64,000 nucleotides of DNA, taken from positions 45,974,031 to 46,038,030 of the forward strand of contig CM076847.1 of NCBI GenBank assembly GCA_039519185.1, given 5' to 3'. Both the position numbers and the translations under genes were made by a program. Positions 1 through 9,352 of the stretch are shown here, one piece after another; the stretch's first letter is position 1, and every line of letters begins with the position of its first letter. The notes beneath the pieces are model-generated. The model worked only from the letters and a program-made list of their open reading frames with translations, was not told where the DNA came from and did no database searches. The stretch comes from Astragalus membranaceus. Its lineage: Eukaryota; Streptophyta; Magnoliopsida; Fabales; Fabaceae.

Positions 1-32
1 ACTGGAGAAAAACGTCTGAGTTTGGGTATTCA

Positions 33-74
<42 letters not shown>

Positions 75-467
75 AAACCAATTCAAAAATGCAAAAGTTA
101 GTGCATTTTAAATATCAAAATAAATGGTTAGCATATAAAATCAAAAAAGAAAAGAAAAATGCTTGAATACCCAACGTATAAAGACCCTCCTTTGAGACCC
201 GGTCTTAGTAAATGGAGGACCCAAGCTTAAGAATGTTGGGGAACCGGTTCTATGATGACATTGATATCCTCTCTAGAGTACTGATACTTTAAAATTGTCT
301 CTCAATTTCACAAAAAGCCCAAAATAGTAGCTCTCAAACCAAAGTGTTAGAATTGCCCCACAGTTCACTTAAGGCTTCAATATGAAAACAATTTTCCTTC
401 AGAACTGGCCTAAAGATTTACACTATTTTTGCTTGAGGACAAGCAAAGGTTCAAGCATAGGGGAGTT
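1..467 (+). mobile_element. Athila 3' non-coding region (unit 1)
   Basis: This is the tail of an Athila (Ty3/gypsy) element whose coding part lies left of the window. It matches 24861-25345, which follows the pol gene of the complete copy. It holds a TA microsatellite (36-71) and ends in the polypurine tract at about 452-467, directly before the LTR at 468. No protein-coding signal is visible. The short ORF starting at 382 runs into LTR repeats and is not considered a gene. Confidence 0.85.
36..71. repeat. (TA)n microsatellite, short allele
   Basis: A pure TA run of about 36 bp in unit 1. The same locus in unit 2 (24894-24949) is about 56 bp. It is one of the few length differences between the two units and would make a good marker to distinguish them. 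Confidence 0.95.
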
Positions 468-1965
468 TGATAAGTCTATTTTTAGAGTCTTTTTAATAGT
501 TATTTTATTAAGTCTTTTTAGTATTTTAATTATATTTTTGATCTATTTTACTGCAAATGTTTACTTTTTATCTTCAGGTTTTATTTTGAAGCAATTTCGA
601 CTGCTTATGCCTCAACAGGTTAGAATTCGACTACATCTGTTAGAATTCGACAGCATCCGTCTCCCAGAATTCGACTGGATCTCCCAGAATTCGACTGGAT
701 CTCCCAGAATTCGACTGCATCTTCCAGATTTCGACTGCATCTCCCAGAATTCGACTGCTTATGTCTCAGCAGGTCAGAATTCGACTGGATCTCCCAGAAT
801 TCGACTGGGTCTCCCAGAATTCGACTGCATCTTCCAGATTTCGACTGCATCTCCCAGAATTCGACTGCATCTTCCAGATTTCGACTGCTTCTATCTCAGC
901 AGGTCAGAATTCAACTGCATCTCCCAGAATTCTGCTGCATCAGTCGAAATTGGCTGTGCCCACTTGTTGATGGATATTTTTGCCCACTTGTTGATGGCTT
1001 TGCCTTGCCCACTTGTTGATGACCATGTGCTTTGTCCACTTGAGGATGGCTTTTTGATGACTACCTTGGCCAACTTGATTTGCCACTTTTTCCTCTTTTC
1101 CCTTTTTGCCCCTCATATTTTCCTATAAATAGAGGCTTGATCCTCACTTGTAACCAAGCTTGAATTTTGTTAGAAAATCAATGACAAAGGCTCTCTAAAG
1201 ATTCATGACTTCAATTTACTCTTCATGCTTTTTATGATTCTTGTTTATTTACTTTCTTGCCCTTTAAATTCTTGCTATTTATTTTCTTGCCCTTTTTCTT
1301 TCCAAGTCATTTACTTTCTTGCTCCTTTAATTTCTTGCACCTTTATTTTCCAAGTCATTTACTTTCCTTGCTATTTAATTTCTTGCACCTTTATTTTCCA
1401 AGTCATTTACTTTCTTGCCCTTTAAATTCTTGCTATTTATTTTCTTGCCCTTTTACTTTCCAAGTCATTTACATTCTTGCTATTTAATTTCTTGCACCTT
1501 TATTTTCCAAGTCATTTACTTTTCTTGCTATTTAATTTCTTGCACCTTTATTTTCCAAGTTATTTACTTTCTTGCACTTTTATTTTCCAAGTCATTTACT
1601 TTCTTGCTCATTTACTTTCCTTGCTCTTTAACTTTCCAAGTCATTTAAATTACTTGCAATTTACTTTTCAAGCAATTTACTTTCTTGTCATTTACAATTC
1701 CGCTATTTTTGATTTTGCACTTTATCGCTTTCTTTTATTTCTCGCTATTTAAACTTTATGTTTTCTTCTTTTATTTTCTTTTCTCCTCTTTTGTCTACAA
1801 TGATCATGAGTGAGTAGACTTTACTAAAACATTCCTTCTTTCTAAAAACACTTTCTTTTCAGTTAATCAAACTTTGAAAAATTAAATTGGTATTCACTTA
1901 GGCTCTCCCTGTGGACCGATACTCTTTTATTACGCGATACGACCCGTGCACTTGCGGGGCTATCA
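468..1965 (+). repeat. Athila LTR, unit 1 (3' LTR)
   Basis: A 1498 bp LTR with TG...CA ends. It is preceded by a polypurine tract and followed by GGAGG (1966-1970), the target duplication that also flanks the complete copy. From left to right it holds about 16 copies of a ~20 bp repeat built on AGAATTCGACTG (620-930), a TATA box TATAAATA (1124-1131), and a downstream C/T-rich array of 'ttccaagtcatttactttcttgc'-like units (1250-1700). It carries private variants at 871, 903, 913 and 1350 relative to the two LTRs of unit 2. Confidence 0.95.
1124..1131 (+). promoter_or_regulatory. Athila LTR TATA box (unit 1)
   Basis: TATAAATA lies between the EcoRI-motif array and the C/T-rich array. This is the expected U3/R position for the element's promoter. 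The same box is at 18144 and 25982 in the other two LTRs. Confidence 0.7.
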
Positions 1966-3321
1966 GGAGGTGCCTCGAAAAAAGGAATGAGGTTGTTGGT
2001 TGGCAGTGAGTGGACGTGCCTCGAAAGGACATAGTGAAGGTTGCTGAATTTCGGGACAAGTGGGCCTCTCAAAGGACAACACGTGGCAAGCTGTGAATGG
2101 ATGAAATTGCTTTCTGCATATGGTAATTTGAATGGACGATGCAGATTGCTTTGAAGCTAACGATTGCAAATCCAGTGGTGGAGAGTGGTCTAGAGGAATT
2201 ACACATGAAACATTTTCTTCTTTTCCCAAGAGGTCCATTAAAAGCAACCATTGTTCAGACTGATGAGAAGCTTTCACGAAAATGGAGTTGGCCGGTGATG
2301 GAGGCGTAGTTGTGGTGGTCATCTCAAAAATTTTATAGGGGGGTTTTGGAGGTGGTGGTGTTAAGGGTGGTTCAGAAAAAAATTCTTCGTCTCTAATCAC
2401 AATATTCCAAGAAGATGATGGAGAACATTTTTCATTTTCTTGGATTTCTGAAACTGATTTCAACACTAAATTTGGTTGTTCTTCTTCACCATCTAAATTA
2501 GGCTCTTCTTCCTCAGTATAAACGGGTACATCTGAATCTGGTTTCGTGTCTTCATCTAGCAGGTCCTCTGGTTCTTCATTTTTATCTATTTGTTCCTCTG
2601 GTTTTTCATCTTCTATATCCTCTTGCAACTCCGAATCTGGATGTGCTTCATCTTCATCTTTTTGTTCTTCTTGTTCTTCCTCATGCTTTTGTTGTAACTT
2701 CGTTTGCAACACAACATGAAATTTGTGATACAAATCTTCCCTTGATTTCCTCATCTTTTGAAAACTTTCTCTAAAAGCAAGCTTAGAGGACTCAAGTTTC
2801 TCTTGAAATGATTCATTGAGGGAATGATGAAGGGATTTATAATATTCATTAGTAGCTCTCATTTGTGTTATTAATCTTTCAGTAGTTTCTAGAACATTTC
2901 TAATGGGGTTTTGTAAATCATTAGGATGAGAGTGTTGTGGAGACTTCATATGTGTAAGATGTGTATGTGTATGGGTTGTGGGTGGCGATGGAGGGGATAG
3001 ATTTGGTGTTGGGAGGGTTGAATAATGTGTGTATGGATTAGGAGGTGGTAATGAAGGTAATAGAGTTGGTGTTTGTAGGGTTGGATAAGATGGAGGAGAA
3101 TAAGTTAGCGAAAATGAAGTATATGGGTTGTGTGATGGTGGTGAGTAACCATGGTTGAAATCCAGATTTGGTGTTGGAGATGTAATGGGAGTGGTGCTAG
3201 AAAAAGATGAAGGATTGTAGTATGGATAGGATGGAAATGGAGGTGTATGGGTGGTGTTGGTGGAGTAAAATGATGGAGTGGATGATGAATAAAATGGATG
3301 GGTGTTGTATGGATAAGCCAT
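1963..3321 (-). CDS. ORF of a minus-strand LTR element, unit 1 (452 codons, truncated by Athila)
   Basis: I do not recognise the protein. It begins at ATG 3319-3321, 36 bp downstream (minus strand) of a 295 bp LTR, so it is probably the first ORF of an LTR element. Residues 1-125 are rich in Pro, Ser, Tyr and Thr. About 130-215 is helical and charged, likely coiled coil. About 215-285 is very acidic (Glu/Asp runs), and a short Pro-rich stretch follows (PPLTPPPPKPPYK). No zinc knuckle or enzyme motif is visible. The last genuine codons end at the GGAGG target site (1966); the final residues and stop come from the Athila LTR. In unit 2 the rest of the ORF can be followed on the far side of Athila to a stop at 17369-17371. 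It could be a gag-like or captured host protein. Confidence 0.5.
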   Translation of the reverse strand: MAYPYNTHPFYSSSTPSFYSTNTTHTPPFPSYPYYNPSSFSSTTPITSPTPNLDFNHGYSPPSHNPYTSFSLTYSPPSYPTLQTPTLLPSLPPPNPYTHYSTLPTPNLSPPSPPTTHTHTHLTHMKSPQHSHPNDLQNPIRNVLETTERLITQMRATNEYYKSLHHSLNESFQEKLESSKLAFRESFQKMRKSREDLYHKFHVVLQTKLQQKHEEEQEEQKDEDEAHPDSELQEDIEDEKPEEQIDKNEEPEDLLDEDTKPDSDVPVYTEEEEPNLDGEEEQPNLVLKSVSEIQENEKCSPSSSWNIVIRDEEFFSEPPLTPPPPKPPYKIFEMTTTTTPPSPANSIFVKASHQSEQWLLLMDLLGKEENVSCVIPLDHSPPLDLQSLASKQSASSIQITICRKQFHPFTACHVLSFERPTCPEIQQPSLCPFEARPLTANQQPHSFFRGTS

Positions 3322-3356
3322 GGGAGGTATGAAGGTTCAAGAATGAAAGCACCAAT

Positions 3357-3651
3357 TGTTAGGCGGCTAGAAGGCTACCCTAACAAAACTAGGGAAAACT
3401 ACTAAAGGAAGAAGACAATAAAGAAATAAACTACTAAAATAAAATAACTTTTGATTTGATTCATTGATTGATTCATAAATGTCTCCAAGAGACTACATAT
3501 ATAGTGCCTACTAATGGGCTCATAAGGTAAAAGGCCTAAGGGCTAAAAGCCCAACTAAAATAACACCTAATAACAATCCAACTAAATAAGCTTTAACACA
3601 TAATACTTTCTAACATAACTCCCCTAATATTCTAATATAACTCTCCTAACA
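3357..3651 (-). repeat. Short LTR of the minus-strand element, unit 1
   Basis: On the minus strand this starts TGTTAGGAGAG and ends GCCGCCTAACA, giving TGTTAG/CTAACA ends over 295 bp. Directly after it (minus strand) comes ATTGGTGCTTTCATTC, a plausible primer-binding site, and then the ATG of the long ORF. The partner LTR is not in the window; it would lie beyond the duplication join in unit 2. Assignment rests on end structure and layout, not on a second copy. Confidence 0.6.
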
Positions 3652-4496
3652 TGGTGGCTCGCCGGAGAAGATGAGGATGAAGATAGAGATGGTGTTTGGA
3701 GGAAGAAGATGAAGATGAAAGTTTTGTGTTTATGTTAATTTGGTCCTTTATGCATTTTTTTTAGTTTCAATTTGGTCCCCCATTTGTCACATCACTTAAT
3801 GAATTCCAAGTCAGTAATTTGGGATAATGTAATTTTTTGGGATAATGTAATTTTTTTGGGGGAATTCACATATTTTAGTTCAAAATTTTGAACTAAAATA
3901 TTTCAATTCTCCGAAAAATTACATTACCTCAAAAAAAAAGTTTCATCGAAACATAGGGTCATGGTTTATTTGTATTGTAGTAGGGAACATCATATATTGT
4001 AACCCTATTTCGATGATTTGATTAATAAGAAGGAGGGTTGCTCAGCTCCCGTGGACGTACGCACCACTTACCGAACCTCCTTAACAAATTTCTGTGTGTT
4101 CATCTTCGTTACATGTTACCGAACCTCCTTAACAAATTTCAAATGTGTAATTACTGATAGAAAGTTAGTTCGTTTTGTTGAGTTGGTAATTCAGATATGT
4201 AACTACTAACACAAAGTCAATTAGTTAGTTGTATAGAGTTGATTTTTAAGAAGTTGGTTACTCATTGAGCCTAGTATTTAAATACTAGTGAATTTAATTA
4301 GTTCAGCAATTGCGGAAATTAAAAGACATTCAACTCATTCTAAAATCTGTGTGTGTATGTGTGTGTGCGTATTTGGTATCTATTAGCAGTGTAATGAGGT
4401 ATTGAGTGATATACATGTGAGGGACTATAGTTAGTGATTTGGAAACCCTCCATTTTGAAAATACAAAATCTCACTATCATAGGCATTGTCCCACAA
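3652..4496. other. Non-coding relics: palindrome and old copia LTR end
   Basis: No gene here. 3740-3790 has 'aatttggtcc...' repeats of transposon-terminus type. 3871-3900 is a perfect 30 bp palindrome (centre CAAAATTTTG) with weaker flanking arms to about 3847 and 3925. 4045-4140 contains CCCGTGGACGTACGC and two copies of TACCGAACCTCCTTAACAAA, which resembles the R-U5 end of a copia LTR. 4340-4370 has a short GT run. Confidence 0.5.
3871..3900. repeat. Perfect 30 bp palindrome
   Basis: Two 15 bp arms meet at CAAAA/TTTTG with no loop. The same palindrome is at 28729-28758 in unit 2. It looks like the centre of a small foldback or MITE relic. Confidence 0.8.
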
Positions 4497-4740
4497 ATCA
4501 AGCTTTAGCAACTTCCCTTAATAAATCATGGACATGGCATTTTGCAACTTTTCTTTCAAAGCCAACTCTTGAGACCTGAACTAGGCTTCTGTGAATCAAT
4601 TCGACCAAGTACTCCCCTTCAGCTATCCATTGCCTAGTCAATCTCCTATGATTGATAGAGTAGTCCTCTGGATATATACCAAAACACAAAATGCATGATC
4701 TCAAATAGTAAGGCAGGTCATCATAACTAAGAGATAAAAT
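4497..4740 (-). pseudogene. CC-NBS-LRR resistance-gene fragment (unit 1)
   Basis: Read on the minus strand from 4740, the translation begins SLSYDDLPYYLRSC and continues LCFGIYPEDYS, LTRQWIAEG, EYLVELIHRSLVQVS and CHVHDLLREV. These are the end of the NB-ARC domain: the ARC2 winged-helix with its RxWxAEG and VHD motifs (VHD = 'HVHD'). Such NLR proteins sense pathogen effectors. Only about 80 residues remain. There is no P-loop, CC or LRR part. The 5' side is cut exactly where a copia LTR begins (4744), and a stop follows soon after REV. This is a dead fragment, not a gene. Confidence 0.85.
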
Positions 4741-4743
4741 CTT

Positions 4744-4981
4744 TGTTAATTATACTTGTTAAATGTGCATCGTTAAGATATGTTGTAAATAGTAGTTTTA
4801 TATGTATTTGGCCCAGGCCCGTTAGGTTTTCCCTATTTAAACTCATTAGTGCTTGTACTCATTATACAGAAATATACAATTAATAAGACAGAACTACAGC
4901 TGCTCTGTAGTCGCAGACGTAGGTAAAGATTGGCCGAACTGCGTGACCAATATCGTGTCTCCTATTCATTTTTTTTCTACA
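4744..4981 (+). repeat. Copia 5' LTR (unit 1)
   Basis: A 238 bp segment from TGTTAATTATACTTG to ...TTTTCTACA, followed at once by the tRNA-iMet primer site. It contains GCAGACGTAGG...CCGAACTGCGTG, the usual R-U5 signature of plant copia LTRs. It starts where the NLR similarity stops, which supports the left boundary. No partner LTR exists here because the element is fused to Ogre at 7673. Confidence 0.75.
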
Positions 4982-5271
4982 TGGTATCAGAGCTCTCGTT
5001 TTTGGGAGTCTCGCTTCTGCACAAAAACCCTAGCCGCCATCCCCTTTGTTGTTCTGAAAACACTGTTCACGAAGTACTATTCATCGCACAATGTTCACTG
5101 CGCACTGTTCACGGTACTGTTCATCGACAGGTACTGTTCTCCGGTAGATACTGTTCACCGGTACTGTTCATCTACAGGTACTGTTCGTAGGTACTGTTCA
5201 TTGCAGAGTTGTGACTACTATTGGCCAGTGGGTCTCACGTCTTCGGTTGGTATTTTTCGTCTTTGTCAAAG
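4982..5271 (+). other. Copia primer-binding site and leader
   Basis: TGGTATCAGAGC (4982-4993) is complementary to the 3' end of initiator tRNA-Met and primes minus-strand synthesis. The leader to the gag ATG at 5272 carries many short copies of GGTACTGTTC-like units (about 5050-5205), a simple internal repeat. One of these differs between units (position 5174, a versus c). Confidence 0.8.
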
Positions 5272-7673
5272 ATGGATTCAGAACAATTTGATAAGGACAA
5301 CAATAAGTTTGGCTCTTCAAGTAAGAGGATTGTGTCTTTTGTTTTCTCCGGTAATCCCTCTATAACAACAGAGAAACTCAATGGTGATAATTATTTGAAT
5401 TGGTCGGCTTCCGTAAAAATGTGGTTTTTGGGACAAAGGCTTTCCGATCACCTTACTAAGAATTCTTCTGACATTGAAAAAGATCTGCGTGAAGATTGGG
5501 AACAAGTAGACTGTCAATTAGTCTCTCTTTTGTGGCAAAGTATTGAACCCTCTTTGTTGGTCCACTATCGATCATACACCACATGTTATGATATTTGGCA
5601 GAAGGCTAAGAATGTGTATTCTAATGATATTCAGCGTCTTTATGGTGTTATTCATAGTTTAGCCACCCTTCAAATGACAGGACACAACATCATGACATAT
5701 GCAAACAAAGCTCAGTCAGCTGTAAACGAGTTCAAGCTTCTTGTAACCGACAATGACCCGAAAAAGATGTTTGAGAAACTAGATAATGTGTGTATGAGCT
5801 ATGTTCTTCATGGCCTCCATCAAAAGTATGAGTCAGTACGGAGCAACATTCTTTCTGCATCAGACATTCCCTCTACAGAGGATCTTCTCAGGCGTCTCAT
5901 ACGACTTCCTGGATTGGAAGGAATTGGAGGAAATGGATCTCAGACTAACGTAGAATCTTCTGCTGTTGTTTTTAATTTTGCAGGTCGTGGGGGACGCGAT
6001 CGTGGTCGTGGGGGTGGTCGAGGAGGTCGTGTTGGAGGACGTCCTCAGTGCACTTATTGTAAGATACCTGGTCATACTGAAGACAAGTGCTATTCCCTTC
6101 ATGGCTTTCCAGAGAAACCAGTAAATGTGACTCAGGTTAATGATTCTGAACAGAGAAATACTAAACAAAATGTTCTTTCTGATGAGGAATATAAGGCATT
6201 CCTTCAGTATAAGGCTTCCCAGGGTTCATCATCATCGGCAACGGTTGCTCATTTTGGTAATTCTACAGTCTGTTTCTCTCAATCATCACCTGTTGACTCC
6301 TGGATTATGGACACTGGAGCTTCCGATTGCGTGGCTGGTAATCCATCTCTTTTATCCAAAATATCCCAACCTAACACTCCACATTATATTACCGTTGCCG
6401 ACGGATCAAAAGTTAAAGCTAGTGGCATTGGTGAAGCCACTCCTATTCCATCCTTACCCCTTGACAATGTTCTTATTGTTCCCAATTGCCCATTTAATTT
6501 AATTTCAGTTAGTCGTCTGACTCGAAGTCTCAAATGTTCTGTAATTTTTGATGATGATTATTTTGTTATACAGGACCGAAGTACAAAGCGGACGATTGGT
6601 ACAGGATATGAGTCACATGGACTTTACTACCTCCAGCCCATCCAGCCTTCATCTACAATTGCCTCCACATATACTACAGAGTCTCCAAGTCTTCTTCATC
6701 GTCGTTTAGGTCATCCAAGTCTCAAGAAGTTCAAAGTTATGGTTCCTCATTTGTCTCACCTGCAGTCATTAGATTGTGAGTCTTGTCAGCTTGGGAAACA
6801 TGTTCGTTCTTCCTTCCTTAGCAGTACTCAGTCACAAGCCCGTTCTCCTTTTGATGTTATTCACTCTGATGTATGGGGACCAAGTCGAGTCACTTCTGTT
6901 GTAGGACATAGATATTTTGTCACTTTTATTGATGAGTTTTCTAGATGTACATGGATCTACCTACTTAATGATAGATCTGAACTTCTCGGTGTTTTTCAAA
7001 ATTTCTTTAAGGAAATCAAAAATCAATTTGGTCGTTCTATTCGTACTTTACGCAGTGATAATGCGAAAGAGTATTTTTCTGCATCATTTAATTCCTTTAT
7101 GGTTGAAAATGGCATCATACATCAATCATATTGTCCCCATACCCCCACAACAAAATGAGATTGCTGAACGTAAGAACCGTCATATAATTGAAACAACACG
7201 CACTTTGCTTATTCATGCTAATGTTCCTTTGAAGTTTGCAGGGCACTTGATTAATAGAATGCCATCCTCTGCTATCTAGAATAGGGTTCCTCATTCCATA
7301 TTGTTCCTCGACGAACCCTTGTTTCGTATCTCTCCTCGAGTCTTCGGATCCACTTGTTTTATTCATAATCTTACTCTGGGACTTGATAAATTGTCTGCTC
7401 GTGCAGTTAAGTGTGTCTTCCTTGGCTATTCAAGGGTCCAAAAAGGGTATCGATGCTACTGTCCATCCACCCATCGCTTCTACATGTCTGCTGATGTCAC
7501 CTTCTTTGAAGATGCACCCTTCTTTGCATCTCCCATTGAGTCTGAGTCTGTCTCTCAAGTATTACCTATTCCTGACCTTGTCCCGGTAGTTCCAATCGCA
7601 CCCATCATTGATCAGATAGATCACCCTTCTACTACGGAACTTCCTAGTCCTCCTAGTCCTCCTCCCTTGCAAA
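5272..7673 (+). pseudogene. Copia gag-pol, broken and truncated (unit 1)
   Basis: The ORF starts MDSEQF at 5272. In order: a gag (UBN2-type) domain, an Arg/Gly-rich stretch, a CCHC knuckle (CTYCKIPGHTEDKC, ~6049-6090), a protease (MDTGAS, Asp at 6310), a pre-integrase HHCC (HRRLGHP...CESCQLGK) and an integrase core (Asp 6868, Asp 7057). One extra C in a run near 7143 shifts the frame just before the catalytic Glu (7166). An in-frame TAG sits at 7277-7279. The third part (IN C-terminus, CVFLGYSRVQKGYRC) is open to 7678. Reverse transcriptase, RNase H and the 3' LTR are absent; at 7674 the sequence becomes Ogre. Both units share these lesions. Confidence 0.9.
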
Positions 7674-9121
7674 TTTGAAATCCCAGCTCCATTTCCTTAT
7701 GAGAAAGATAGCGCCGTACCGTGGAAGTACAACACCTTACCTTCAGTAGGGGTTTCTCCAAGCACCACTGTTACAAATATAACTGGGTCAAGCGGGATGA
7801 CAGGGAGCGGTCGGATGTATGCTCCTGAGTTTGGTCGAATTGAGTCCTCCAAGGAAGCCGAAGATAGAGCCCGTAAGGGTAAAGAAAAGGAGGCAGGGAA
7901 TATTCAGAAGAAGAAAGGGGTAGAGCCTGAAACAGATGAGTTTCTCAAGATTGTGAGACAGAGTGATTATAAGGTGGTCGATCAGATGAACCAAACTTCG
8001 GCCAAGATTTCGATGCTGTCTTTGCTGATGAGTTCAGAAGCGCATAGAGCTGCTCTCATGAAAGTGCTGAATGAAGCACATGTTGCTCAGAATATCTCTG
8101 TTGGCCAATTTGATGAAGTAGTTGGGAATATTGTAGCCGCCAACCATCTGACCTTCACTGATGAAGAACTTCCCCCAGAGGGAAAGAAACACAATCAAGC
8201 TTTGCACATCTCAGTCAAATGCGGAGATTTCGTGTTGGCGCGGGTATTAATTGACAACGGTTCTTCTTTGAATGTGATGCCCCAGTCAACTGTAAGCAAA
8301 CTGGATGTTGATTGTTCCTTTATGAAGCCAAGCTCAACTCTGGTGAGGGCGTTCGATGGGTCAAAGAAAGAAGTGATAGGGGAGATGGAATTCCCCATTC
8401 AAATAGGACCAGAAACTTTTTATATCAATTTTCAAGTCATGGACATATCCTCCTCATACAGTTGTTTACTCGGGAGGCCATGGATCCATATGGCTGGGGC
8501 TATTCCTTCATCTCTACACCAGAGGGTTAAGTTCGTGGTTAATGACAAAATTGTGGTGGTGTATGGAGAAGAAGAGATGCTAGTTAACAAGTCTTCTCCG
8601 TTCCCTTATGTGGAAGCAGCTGAAGAGTCTTTGGAGACTTCTTTCCAATCTCTTGAAATTGCCAATGCTGTGCTTGGTGGATGTGGATCGTCATCGCCCG
8701 TAATAAAGCTGTCAAAGAGTGGAGAGATGGTCGCGAGAATTATGATGGACCAAGGTTATCAGCTAGGACGCGGTCTTGGAAAGGTAGGACACGGAATTCT
8801 TGCCCCAGTGCAGCTGAAAGAGAACAAGGGTCGTTGTGGTTTGGGATACTGCCCTAATGAAGAGGAGAAAAGGAAGTCGTCTGAAGAAAGAAGAGATGAA
8901 AGATTGGCCAAGCTGAGAGGTCAAGACCCCTGGCCCAAAAGGATTCCCATTTGTGATATCAGACAGAGCTTTACCAGTGCCGGATTGTTGAATCCAAACC
9001 GCATTGCTGCCATCGAGGATGGATCTGAGGTGGATGGGACCAGTTTAGTTCGCCGTTGCCATGCTGAGGAGAAGCTCAAAAATTGGGAAGCTGTGGACTT
9101 GCCCATCGCTTTTATTTCAAA
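7674..9121 (+). CDS. Ogre/Tat gag-end and protease, 5' truncated (unit 1)
   Basis: The frame is open from the fusion point 7674 (FEIPAPFPYE..., then SSGMTGSGRMYAPEF, typical of the gag-protease linker in Tat-clade elements). The aspartic protease motif is LIDNGSSLNVMP (Asp at 8253-8255; Asn replaces the usual Thr/Ser, as in this clade). A G-patch region (about 8727-8850, QGYQLGRGLGKVGHG) follows. The frame stops at 9123-9125 unless the intron at 9122 is spliced, which joins it in frame to reverse transcriptase. Gag proper, the Ogre-specific ORF1 and the 5' LTR are missing. Confidence 0.88.
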
Positions 9122-9352
9122 GTAATGATTGTAATGCAACCCTGTGGCTCTGCCCAAGGCCATAGGACAGGTTGCTAGGGGCAAACATGTTTTTATTTTC
9201 AGAGTTATCATCATTAAATAAAAACGTTTGTTTTGAATTTTCAGTCAATAAAAATCCATCTCTCTTCATTTCATGCGTCTTTTTATTGCTTTGTTATTGC
9301 TTGTTTGCTTGTTTCGCTTTTCATTCTGCTTTTGTGCTTCGGCAAAATGCAG
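9122..9352 (+). other. Putative Ogre intron between protease and reverse transcriptase (unit 1)
   Basis: The segment starts GTAATG and ends in a T-rich tract and ATGCAG. Removing it joins a two-base codon end (9120-9121) to the third codon base at 9353 and restores one reading frame from protease into the RT ORF, bypassing the stop at 9123. Ogre elements are known for an intron between the protease and RT parts. The exact splice sites are my inference from frame and consensus. The unit 2 copy (33980-34210) has the same sites. Confidence 0.65.

Noticed and set aside
620..940. CRISPR-like array of short repeats with spacers
   Set aside because: Units are ~20 bp, spacers are themselves repeats, and the array is inside a plant LTR. 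The same applies to the 20 bp and 135 bp arrays.
382..1128. 248-codon ORF with repeated EFD/QNST residues, also at 17441 and 25260
   Set aside because: It lies across the polypurine tract and the LTR motif array. The open frame is a by-product of the 20 bp repeats and is open on the minus strand as well.
1225..1752. Several overlapping Phe/Leu/Cys-rich ORFs
   Set aside because: They are translations of the C/T-rich LTR array in different frames. No start context or domain.
4853..5365. 170-codon ORF overlapping the copia leader
   Set aside because: It spans LTR, primer site and leader and overlaps gag in another frame. The GGTACTGTTC repeats account for it.
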